Assembly: GCA_035515795.1 (NCBI GenBank)
Contig: DATJAY010000019.1
Span: 1 to 51,926, forward strand
Direction of reading: 5' to 3'
DNA length: 51,926 nt
From: Candidatus Acidiferrales bacterium
Lineage (GTDB): Bacteria; Bacteroidota; Ignavibacteria; Kryptoniales; JAKASW01
Part shown: positions 30,936-37,624 of the stretch, in pieces
Numbering within the stretch: position 1 is the first letter of the stretch
Layout: every line of letters begins with the position of its first letter
Translations under genes and position numbers: made by a program
Notes under the pieces: model-generated
What the model was told of the DNA's origin: nothing
Seen by the model: only the letters and a program-made list of their open reading frames with translations
Database searches by the model: none

Positions 30936-31543
30936 ATCTTTTTATTCTCTCTCCTTAACTTCAATATTACAAAGAGTGCCTTTGGGGTGGGCTTTCTGGT
31001 TCCCTGATATTCCGTGTCGCGAATGCTCTCAATGTCAAAATGATCGGCGAAAATTCGTCCCATCATTTCCTTTGAGAAACGATAAGGTCCTCTGCCTATA
31101 TCTGGTTCCTTGTCACTAAAACACTTTATGAATAGCAATCCGTCCGTCTTCAACAATCGACTTACTGTTTCTAAGTACTTTGGTCGGTTCTCCTCGCTCA
31201 TCACATGAAAACATCCCCTGTCAAAAACATAGTCAAATTGTCGATTGACTTTGGAATTGAGTATATCGTCCTGGATGAACTGAACTTTGTCCGATAGCTT
31301 TGAGGCCCTCTTAACGGCATCTTTGGATATGTCCGTACCTGTAACGGTAAATCCTCTTTTTGCAAGTTCGATAGCTTGCGTCCCCGGTCCGGTGCCCAAA
31401 TCCAGGAAAGTCCCCGACTTAATGTTATAATCTTTCAACGTTTTCTCGAGGTCGGGGTCGAGTGTGGGATAATACCAGTGCATTTCCTCAACTGGCATTT
31501 CAGCATAGACTGTTTCCCAGTCATACTTCCCTTGACGTTTCAT
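30932..31543 (-). CDS. class I SAM-dependent methyltransferase
   Basis: 203 aa. Motif I is FLDLGTGPGTQAIELAKRG, followed by VTGTDIS (acidic loop end) and VQFIQDDILN, then FDYVFDRGCFHVM and LLKTDGLLFIKCF. The order fits small-molecule methyltransferases of the Methyltransf_25/TPMT-like type; opening residues YDWETVYAEMPVEEMHWYY are common in that group. It lies three bases downstream of the NAD(P)-binding protein gene and overlaps the broken NmrA gene by four bases. The operon context under an HxlR regulator suggests a stress or xenobiotic-response role, which is inference. Confidence 0.85.
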   Translation of the reverse strand: MKRQGKYDWETVYAEMPVEEMHWYYPTLDPDLEKTLKDYNIKSGTFLDLGTGPGTQAIELAKRGFTVTGTDISKDAVKRASKLSDKVQFIQDDILNSKVNRQFDYVFDRGCFHVMSEENRPKYLETVSRLLKTDGLLFIKCFSDKEPDIGRGPYRFSKEMMGRIFADHFDIESIRDTEYQGTRKPTPKALFVILKLRRENKKI

Positions 31544-31546
31544 TTT

Positions 31547-32473
31547 TTACTTTGGAATTAAATCGTTGTCCTTGCAATATCTCCTGACGGCTTCTTCAAT
31601 AGTTGGCAAATCACCGAAGAGTTGCTTTTGTCTTTCCGTGTTTTTGCTGACGTAGACACCGGTGTTCACCCATTTTACCATTTCCAACATGTCACGCATG
31701 TTGCTGCTGAGGGCGGCAATAATGGGTGCAATTACTTTCACGACGAATGATGGGACAACTGGTTTAGCTTCGATCGGCTTCTTGAGCACTCTTTCAAAAG
31801 CGGCTGCCAATTTTTCGCCATTTACCGGTTCACTCCATCCTACATCGATAGCTGTGTTCAGTTCAGATTCTGGAAGGGTTGTGGCTGCCATGGCTGCATA
31901 ACGGGCCAGGTCGGGCGTATAGATTGTTCCATAATCTACGTCAACAAAAAACACCGGCACGACGCCTTTCTTTATTTTCTTAAGCAGAAAATCCTTTGAC
32001 CAGTCAAAGAAAGCTCCCGGTCTCAGCACAATGAACGGCTGCTGCTTTTCGGCAAGGTATTTTTCAGTCATGTACTTGTTATAGAAGTGGGGCACATTCT
32101 TGGCCTTATCGCTCTCGAGAATAGATATAAGTACAAATCTTGGAATGCCTGCCGTTTTAGTGGCATCAACCAGGTTTTGATATCCGATCGTATCTGTCTT
32201 TGTACTATCACCTTTTGAGTGTCTTGTGTATCCGGCGGCACTGGCGACTATTGCGTCAAAGCCGTGATTGGGTGAAAGAGCTTCCTTTAGAGAAGATTTA
32301 TCCATCATATCACCGACAACAAAATTTTTAACGCCCATCTGTTGAAGTCTGCTTCTGTTGCTGGTTGCTCTAACCATTGCCGTAACTTCAGCACCCCGGT
32401 CTAAAAGGGCTTTCACGATTTTACTTCCTAATGCGCCTGTGGCACCCACTACGACAATCCTTTTTGTACTCAT
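31547..32473 (-). CDS. NAD(P)H-binding SDR/NmrA-like family protein
   Basis: 308 aa. The Rossmann motif RIVVVGATGALGSKIVKALLDRG is followed by VTAMVRATSNRSRL, consistent with NADP preference. Further SDR-atypical features are FDAIVASAAGYTRHSKGD, FVLISILESDKA, HFYNKYMTEKYLA and IVLRPGAFFDW. The family includes quinone and aldehyde reductases and non-catalytic regulators. It is first in an operon with the methyltransferase and the broken NmrA gene and divergent from the HxlR regulator, which probably controls it. The ribosome site is weak. Confidence 0.87.
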   Translation of the reverse strand: MSTKRIVVVGATGALGSKIVKALLDRGAEVTAMVRATSNRSRLQQMGVKNFVVGDMMDKSSLKEALSPNHGFDAIVASAAGYTRHSKGDSTKTDTIGYQNLVDATKTAGIPRFVLISILESDKAKNVPHFYNKYMTEKYLAEKQQPFIVLRPGAFFDWSKDFLLKKIKKGVVPVFFVDVDYGTIYTPDLARYAAMAATTLPESELNTAIDVGWSEPVNGEKLAAAFERVLKKPIEAKPVVPSFVVKVIAPIIAALSSNMRDMLEMVKWVNTGVYVSKNTERQKQLFGDLPTIEEAVRRYCKDNDLIPK

Positions 32474-32533
32474 ATTTTTTACTCTACTTTCTTGAACGAC
32501 TTTTCTGTTAAGCCTTGAAAAATTAGCTTCGCC

Positions 32534-32587
32534 GCTTTACTTTTGCAAGTAGTTACACAAATGTATAGTAGTATCACAATGTAAAGC
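32534..32587. promoter_or_regulatory. candidate HxlR operator between divergent genes
   Basis: Two direct repeats, TAGTTACACAAATGTA (32550-32565) and TAGTATCACAATGTA (32569-32583), are about 19 bases apart. They are enclosed by a perfect 7-bp inverted repeat GCTTTAC (32534-32540) and GTAAAGC (32581-32587). The block lies in the 135-base gap between the SDR operon and the HxlR gene, 22 bases before the HxlR start, where an autoregulatory operator would be expected. Confidence 0.55.
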
Positions 32588-32608
32588 ATTGAACAAAATC
32601 AGCGACTT

Positions 32609-32935
32609 ATGAGCAAAAAAAAATTACAAAGGACCGAATTCAAGTGTTCCCTGAAAGACGTTTTGGATATTCTGGGAGGTAAATGGGCAATTCCTATAAT
32701 CTACACCCTCCTAGATGGGACGAAGCGTTTTATGGAACTGGAACGCGGTATTCCAAATATCAATACCAGGATGCTGGTTAAAGAGCTGAAGAATATGGAG
32801 GCAAATGGAATTTTGGTAAGAGAAGTATTGGCCACCGTTCCACCGACTGTTAAGTATTCTTTAACCCATAAAGGTAAAAAATTGGGACCTATAATCACCG
32901 ATTTGCACAAATGGGGAGAAGAATTTGTTGACTGA
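32609..32935 (+). CDS. HxlR-family winged-helix transcriptional regulator
   Basis: 108 aa. The fold signature is clear: CSLKDVLDILGGKWAIPIIY, then RFMELERGIPNINTRMLVKEL (recognition helix) and the wing VKYSLTHKGKKLGPIITDLHKW. Cys13 is in the position used for redox or electrophile sensing in YodB/HypR/QorR-type members, so thiol-based sensing of quinones or aldehydes is plausible. It is divergent from the SDR-methyltransferase-NmrA operon with candidate operator repeats between them. Confidence 0.92.
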   Translation: MSKKKLQRTEFKCSLKDVLDILGGKWAIPIIYTLLDGTKRFMELERGIPNINTRMLVKELKNMEANGILVREVLATVPPTVKYSLTHKGKKLGPIITDLHKWGEEFVD

Positions 32936-33071
32936 TTTGTGTTGCCGCGTCCTCATCGGTTCAGCCACTTCTTGAAAGGTCCCAACCTCTCCTGGCTAAC
33001 GATCACCACCTCCTCCATTGGCGGTTCCAAGTGGAGTTCGAGTTTGCCATTGAAGTACTTTTGGCACCATA

Positions 33072-33653
33072 TTGTGCACTAACGAGAAGTTGGCGATCCT
33101 GCCAGACATTGGCGACCTGATCATCCAACAATTCGACGGCCGTAGTTTTCCTATCATGGTCATGGTACACACACATTTCAAATTAGGGCTATTAGAGTTT
33201 CCGCAATTCCACCCCTGCGTTGCCATTCTGGATGTCGAATTAATCGCCAAAAAGCCCATTTCCAAAGCCTATCCAAAGGCACTTCTGACCCTTGGCGATC
33301 ACATACGAAAGAAACGACTTGACCTCAACCTCCATCAGATTGACGTTTCCAAGATAATAAACGTGGATGAAATGACCGTAGTAGGTTGGGAGTTGAATCA
33401 TTGCGAACCACTTACAAGACATATCCCAAAGATTATCGGTTTTCTATGTTATCTGCCCGAGGACCTCTTTCCTGCGAAAACCCTAGGTCAGAAGATCAAA
33501 CGGTACAGGCAGCTTCATGGCATGACCAGAAAACAACTTGCGAAGCAACTCCATATTGACAAAACTACGTTGGACCGTTTGGAAACGAACAAAGGGAAAA
33601 CTTCGCGGGAGACCGTGAAAAAGATAGCTAATTTTCTCAAATCGCTCGGCTAA
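33072..33653 (+). CDS. tandem helix-turn-helix (XRE-like) regulator, complete copy
   Basis: 193 aa as an open frame, but the start is uncertain: conserved protein begins near residue 55, the stretch IAKKPISKAYPKALLTLGDH, and ATG codons at 33072, 33153 and 33159 are alternatives. Two HTH units follow: LGDHIRKKRLDLNLHQIDVS with INVDEMTVVGWELNHCEPL, then LGQKIKRYRQLHGMTRKQLA with LHIDKTTLDRLETNKGK. This two-HTH layout is a common small regulator in Ignavibacteria and other Bacteroidota. The 5' part (33152-33215) recurs as a noncoding fragment at 47147-47200. No obvious target operon. Confidence 0.75.
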   Translation: MCTNEKLAILPDIGDLIIQQFDGRSFPIMVMVHTHFKLGLLEFPQFHPCVAILDVELIAKKPISKAYPKALLTLGDHIRKKRLDLNLHQIDVSKIINVDEMTVVGWELNHCEPLTRHIPKIIGFLCYLPEDLFPAKTLGQKIKRYRQLHGMTRKQLAKQLHIDKTTLDRLETNKGKTSRETVKKIANFLKSLG

Positions 33654-33874
33654 AAGACGCGCATAGTCTTAAGTACCAACTTGTTCCCCGGCCGCACAGG
33701 GCCGACTGCTTTTTACGTTTCGATACAAGGAATTTACCTTTATGCAAATATGGGACACGACCTAAGCACCTGGTCCAAGACCAAATTGATACACACACTT
33801 TGTTTGAAGCGACATTTGGTTGATAGGCAAGGAAGACGGGGCGACTTTGTTCATGCCCAATCTGCTGCAAAGCT

Positions 33875-34417
33875 CTATATTGTAAACTTGAATAATACCA
33901 TATGCTGTAATTGTATCGATTCCATCTGAGGGAAACCAACCTTCTTCGCACCTGCAATGATTTCTTCAGTCTTGAGACGATGTTCCAGCGGCGGACCACT
34001 TTCCTCTTGTTTGTAAGGCCATTCCAAGATCGCGACCCGTTGCTTAGCGCAGCGCTTGGATTCGTAAAGCGCCTTAACGAGATCATCAGATTCGTGCAGG
34101 ACATGACCTAAGAAGACGAGATCGAAAGTCTTATCGGGAAAAGGAATCTTCTCGACGGTCCCAAAGCGGAATGTTCCAGACGGAACGAACTCTTGCGCTG
34201 CTTTCAGCATGTCAGGGTTAGGATCGATACCCGAAACAGACACTCCTTCCTTCGCGAATGCTTCAGCAAAAATTCCACTTCCCGTCCCGATATCCAAAAT
34301 GCTCTGTGCGTTGATTCCGTCGAGAACCGAAGGTACGACTCGTTCCACTTCAAGAAGTTCAATGCGTTCCGGATTTCGAAGCCGTTCGACTTCTCCACTA
34401 TATCGTTTTTTGTGCAT
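33875..34417 (-). CDS. class I SAM-dependent methyltransferase
   Basis: 180 aa with AGGACGAT upstream of the ATG. Motif I is ILDIGTGSGIFAEAFAKEG, then VSGIDPNPDMLKAA, FRFGTVEKIPFPDKTFDLVF and the UbiE-like FLGHVLHESDDLVKAL. It belongs to Methyltransf_11/25 and is shorter than UbiE (about 240 aa), lacking a UbiE signature. It precedes two small YgaP-like membrane proteins by strand order, but is downstream of them with a 29-base gap. Substrate unknown; similar proteins occur beside metalloid- and sulfur-handling genes. Confidence 0.85.
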   Translation of the reverse strand: MHKKRYSGEVERLRNPERIELLEVERVVPSVLDGINAQSILDIGTGSGIFAEAFAKEGVSVSGIDPNPDMLKAAQEFVPSGTFRFGTVEKIPFPDKTFDLVFLGHVLHESDDLVKALYESKRCAKQRVAILEWPYKQEESGPPLEHRLKTEEIIAGAKKVGFPQMESIQLQHMVLFKFTI

Positions 34418-34446
34418 ATCGTCCTGTAATCGACTATAAGATAAAA

Positions 34447-34689
34447 CTAAATCTGTTGGCTCTTATCTAATGTGGTTCTTTTCCGGATGCGAGCATAGAG
34501 ATAACGAACGGAAAGCAAAAGTGGGCATCGTTGCCCAAAGTCAGTGACGCCAAGAAAGAGCGCCGCAAGGCCAGCGAGATAAAGCCATACGCTTTGCACA
34601 GCATCGATGATAACAAGGACGGCAGCAATCCCCGCAGCGATAAATGCAAACAATCGTCGCAAGGAAATATGGTTTTTAAGAATTGACAC
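34447..34689 (-). CDS. YgaP-like transmembrane (DUF2892-type) protein
   Basis: 80 aa from a GTG at 34689, preceded by AAGGA. Two transmembrane helices (LFAFIAAGIAAVLVIIDAVQ and WLYLAGLAALFLGVTDF) are followed by RCPLLLSVRYLY, matching the CPLY-type motif after the second helix in YgaP/DUF2892 proteins. In YgaP this membrane part is fused to rhodanese, linking the family to sulfur chemistry. It is seven bases downstream of a second DUF2892 gene. Confidence 0.65.
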   Translation of the reverse strand: MSILKNHISLRRLFAFIAAGIAAVLVIIDAVQSVWLYLAGLAALFLGVTDFGQRCPLLLSVRYLYARIRKRTTLDKSQQI

Positions 34690-34695
34690 AGGGAG

Positions 34696-34908
34696 TTATC
34701 CTTTAGCGGCTTCCTTCTTTGTCGAAAGCTTGAAAGGGACATATAGAGGGCAAAAGCTCACGATGCTTGTCAACAGGAAAATCACAGCCACGATTCCAAG
34801 GATGAGAGCCAGTATCCCATTGATCTGACCTGCCAGATAAAGAATGCCGATCAATAAAGCTATGATCACTCGAATTGTGCGGTCGACAGAACCCATGTTC
34901 TTCTTCAT
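34696..34908 (-). CDS. YgaP-like transmembrane (DUF2892) protein
   Basis: 70 aa with AAAGGAG before the ATG. It opens KKNMGSVDRTIRVIIALLIG, the classic DUF2892 start, has two helices (VIIALLIGILYLAGQ, ILALILGIVAVIFLLTSIVS) and the FCPLYVPF motif. The C-terminus is charged. The role is uncertain; family members occur with rhodanese, TusA and YeeE-type sulfur genes, consistent with the neighbourhood. It is divergent from the thioredoxin gene. Confidence 0.85.
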   Translation of the reverse strand: MKKNMGSVDRTIRVIIALLIGILYLAGQINGILALILGIVAVIFLLTSIVSFCPLYVPFKLSTKKEAAKG

Positions 34909-35080
34909 TTTAATCTCCTTTAAGAAATTTACAAAGTGATAGGTATCGTGGATATGATGATTCCGACAGCAAAACGGTTCACGATAAATAGGAGATTTCT
35001 TGACGGTGCAGGCTGAATCGTTTTCTTTCGTTTATCATCTCATTTAAGAAATAAGCAGTTTCAACCAAAGGAGTTTACCA

Positions 35081-35455
35081 ATGCCTGAGCATTTAACGAA
35101 GCAGACATTTTTAGAAAAGATTTTTAATTACGAAAAGAACAAGGAATGGAAGTTTGAAGGTGATCTACCAGCCATGGTAGACTTCTGGGCTCCCTGGTGT
35201 GGTCCATGCAGGATGGTAGGACCAGTTATTGACGAGCTCTCGAAAGAATATGCCGGGAAAGTGAGCTTCTATAAAGTGAACACCGATGTGGAGCAGGAAC
35301 TTGCGGGTGTGTTTGGCATTCAAAGCATCCCGTCGCTTCTTTTCGTTCCCAAAGATGGAACGCCCAAGATGGCTATGGGTGCACTGCCGAAATCCGAGCT
35401 GAAGAGAATCATTGAACAAGAATTATTGGTTCCCAGTTTGTCAGTGGTCGCGTGA
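35081..35455 (+). CDS. trxA: thioredoxin
   Basis: 124 aa, slightly longer than TrxA, with AAAGGAG before the ATG. The active site WCGPC (Cys40/Cys43) lies in MVDFWAPWCGPCRM, and the cis-proline loop is GIQSIPSLLFV. There is no signal peptide, so it is cytoplasmic. It reduces disulfides and persulfides. It overlaps the DUF6132 gene by GTGA and sits beside DsrE, TusA and Hdr/Qmo genes, so it may serve that sulfur-transfer pathway; this is inference. Confidence 0.95.
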   Translation: MPEHLTKQTFLEKIFNYEKNKEWKFEGDLPAMVDFWAPWCGPCRMVGPVIDELSKEYAGKVSFYKVNTDVEQELAGVFGIQSIPSLLFVPKDGTPKMAMGALPKSELKRIIEQELLVPSLSVVA

Positions 35456-35685
35456 AGAATCTTGTAGTCTTCATCCGAAGATATTTTACCGGATCAACCT
35501 TACATAAGCGCATTCTGTACGTGTTTCTCGGGGCTGCCGGAGGTTATGCGTACTACCATTTCATCGGCTGTAGCTCGGGCGCATGTCCGATCTCAAGCGA
35601 TCCCTGGATTAGCACGTTCTACGGAATGGCAATGGGGTACATCCTGGCGATCGGAAAATATGAAAAGAAGAGCGACGAGCATTAA
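35452..35685 (+). CDS. DUF6132-family small membrane protein
   Basis: 77 aa from a GTG that overlaps the thioredoxin stop (GTGA), so translation is coupled. GAAGGYAYYHFIGCSSGACP carries a Gly-rich helix and two cysteines, followed by ISSDPWISTFYGMAMGYIL, typical of the DUF6132 family. Two short membrane helices are predicted. The Cys pair next to thioredoxin suggests redox exchange, but the function is not known. Confidence 0.75.
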   Translation: MKNLVVFIRRYFTGSTLHKRILYVFLGAAGGYAYYHFIGCSSGACPISSDPWISTFYGMAMGYILAIGKYEKKSDEH

Positions 35686-35715
35686 GAAGTACTCGCCGCT
35701 CTGTACAAAAGTTTT

Positions 35716-36078
35716 TCAGAATACGAAGGTCATTCCCGCACCGCTCGCACCCATTAGAAACGGGGGTACTTTCTCCACGACTATGCGATTGTCACGCAGG
35801 TCTTTCGGATTGATTCCCTTGTTCTCGATGGCAAGCTCGCAGAAAACGACTTTACCTTTCTGGTCCATGATAGTATTGAATAGGTCAACAGGATTCGGCA
35901 TTCCTTTCGGCGTGCCGATCTTTTCGAGTTCACCTTTGACCAGCGCTTGTGCACCAGCCGGACAGAAAAACATGTGCACCTCATAGTCGAGTGCAATGCC
36001 GGATGAGGCAAAAATCAACGCCGGCATGATATTGCTCGGTGCTGAACCGTTGCATACGACGATCATCTTCTCAGCCAT
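35716..36078 (-). CDS. DsrE/DsrF-like family protein
   Basis: 120 aa with a strong AAAGGAG site. The fold markers KMIVVCNGSAPSNIMPALIF, EVHMFFCPAGAQALVKG and GKVVFCELAIENKGI fit the DsrE/F/H-like Rossmannoid sulfur-relay family. Cys9, Cys39 and Cys80 are candidate persulfide carriers. It is the last gene of the TusA-Hdr/Qmo operon, 65 bases after the QmoC-like gene, and converges on the thioredoxin-DUF6132 pair. It likely passes sulfane sulfur to or from TusA. Confidence 0.8.
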   Translation of the reverse strand: MAEKMIVVCNGSAPSNIMPALIFASSGIALDYEVHMFFCPAGAQALVKGELEKIGTPKGMPNPVDLFNTIMDQKGKVVFCELAIENKGINPKDLRDNRIVVEKVPPFLMGASGAGMTFVF

Positions 36079-36143
36079 TTTAGGATCTCCTTTGATTTTG
36101 TGTTTAAGCTTTGGTTCGATTTCACATTCTCAACCATCCACTT

Positions 36144-37313
36144 TCATTCCTTCACTTCAGCCACGACAGGTTCCGTTTCAGGGACGGGCCTGAGAGCCTG
36201 AACGTAAAGAGCTATTGTTCTATAAATGATATGTGCAAACTTTGTGAAAGGCAGAAGTATAAGCAGCTCTCCGACAGCAACCAAATGAGCAATAAGCATC
36301 CAGTAACTCCATACGTGCGGCTCCGGCAGATAAACAGCGATCTCCAGCGCGAATCCCGTAACCGCAGACAGCCACAAGAGCGCGAGAAAAGACCAGTCAC
36401 TCACTGTTGAATGTCGATATGAGTCGTCGCCTTTTAACAGTCGCTTGATAATGATCCCTGTTACACCGTACACAAGCATGAGCCCTGCGAGCGTTCCGAG
36501 CAGTCGGACAGGATACCAGATAGGCACCCATGTTCCCGTCGGCTTAATTCCCATGAGTGCAAGGAGAAAATCCATTGCCGTCGCGAGGAACAATCCCATG
36601 AATCCCCACAGCATCGACGCGTGCAGAAACCATTTCTGAGAATACCACCGCTGAGTTCTCGAATAGGACTCGCAATCTTGTCGATATCTCTCCTGCATGA
36701 AAACTTCTTTGATCGTTTCAATGACAGCGGACTTATGATCTACGCGGAGGTCTTCAGGAATTGCGATGCTCTTTCTGATGCTGGAAATCATGCTGATACT
36801 TCCGCCCACAGCTATCATGATGACGACAAGCCCGGCGATTACCCCGACATCATGTATCACCTCGGAGGGAATGAAGTCGAACAGTCGAAGCGATTGAGTC
36901 GGCATTGGACCATGGAAAGAGTAAATGAAAGTTCCGAGCACCGCCGCCAGTAGAAGAAGAAACAGAACGTTAAATAACGGTGAGGTGTACATCAGGCTGG
37001 CCAATCTGAGTCGATCATACCCCGCAATTGCAAATCGTCTCGCTGCCGCCATGAATTCTCCCGGATCAGCCTGTCGCGGACATGTTGCCGTGCACTCACC
37101 GCATGAATAGCAGAGCCAAAGTTCTTTGCTTCCGAGAAGCTTATCCTTCATTCCGAGCTGACCGTAGCGGATCATCCTGCGCGGGAAGTTGTCTTCGTCC
37201 GAAGAGAGAGGACACACAGCAGTACAGTTGCCGCAATTAAAGCATGACTCGATATTCACCGCTCCATATTCTCGAAGCTGGGAAAGGAAGCTCGGATCCG
37301 CTCGATAACTCAC
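36144..37313 (-). CDS. QmoC-like subunit: HdrC-type ferredoxin domain fused to cytochrome-b-type membrane domain
   Basis: Start set at GTG 37313 (389 aa): AAGGAGG is eight bases upstream, and it overlaps the preceding stop by GTGA; the longer ATG reading would overlap the HTH gene heavily. Residues 20-90 hold two [4Fe-4S] motifs (CFNCGNCTAVCP and CYSCGECTATCP), as in HdrC. About six membrane helices follow, with histidines FLHASMLWG, MLIAHLVAVGE and KFAHIIYR as haem-b ligand candidates (NarI-like fold). The length matches QmoC (about 390 aa). Predicted role: link the cytoplasmic Hdr-like flavoproteins to the quinone pool. Confidence 0.88.
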   Translation of the reverse strand: MSYRADPSFLSQLREYGAVNIESCFNCGNCTAVCPLSSDEDNFPRRMIRYGQLGMKDKLLGSKELWLCYSCGECTATCPRQADPGEFMAAARRFAIAGYDRLRLASLMYTSPLFNVLFLLLLAAVLGTFIYSFHGPMPTQSLRLFDFIPSEVIHDVGVIAGLVVIMIAVGGSISMISSIRKSIAIPEDLRVDHKSAVIETIKEVFMQERYRQDCESYSRTQRWYSQKWFLHASMLWGFMGLFLATAMDFLLALMGIKPTGTWVPIWYPVRLLGTLAGLMLVYGVTGIIIKRLLKGDDSYRHSTVSDWSFLALLWLSAVTGFALEIAVYLPEPHVWSYWMLIAHLVAVGELLILLPFTKFAHIIYRTIALYVQALRPVPETEPVVAEVKE

Positions 37314-37624
37314 GATTTCGCCTCCTTGCTTAATGAGTAGATGAAATAGTCCCCCGATTCGTCGGTTCCCGATTCCACAACAAGTCCGTATTTCTTCATT
37401 GATGCCACATGCCATAAGACCTCGTGCGCAGGTAAACCAGTCTGTTGGGCTAATTGAGGCACTGTTCGAGGACCATCCTGCATTGCTTTCTCAAGGAGTT
37501 TACGCGCGGCTTGCTGCTTCTTCAACAGTTCCTGAGCACTCTCCACAGTGGTGGAGTATTCCTTCCGGAGCTCCAGGAGCATCCGCGTGCGCTCGCGCGC
37601 TTCCTGCTTCTTGTCGACAGTCAT
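37310..37624 (-). CDS. winged-helix regulator inside the Hdr/Qmo operon
   Basis: 104 aa. An N-terminal coiled coil (EARERTRMLLELRKEYSTTV, AQELLKKQQAARKLLEKAM) is followed by a winged helix with RTVPQLAQQTGLPAHEVLWH, VASMKKYGLV and a beta wing YFIYSL. It is translationally coupled on both sides: its ATG overlaps the HdrA-like stop (37621-37624) and its stop overlaps the QmoC-like GTG. A DNA-binding protein placed between complex subunits is unusual; it may regulate the operon or have been adapted as an accessory factor. Confidence 0.75.
   Translation of the reverse strand: MTVDKKQEARERTRMLLELRKEYSTTVESAQELLKKQQAARKLLEKAMQDGPRTVPQLAQQTGLPAHEVLWHVASMKKYGLVVESGTDESGDYFIYSLSKEAKS

Noticed and set aside
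32996-33265. 89-codon minus-strand frame opposite the tandem-HTH gene start
   Set aside because: Antisense to conserved HTH-upstream sequence, with no ribosome site or homology that I recognise.
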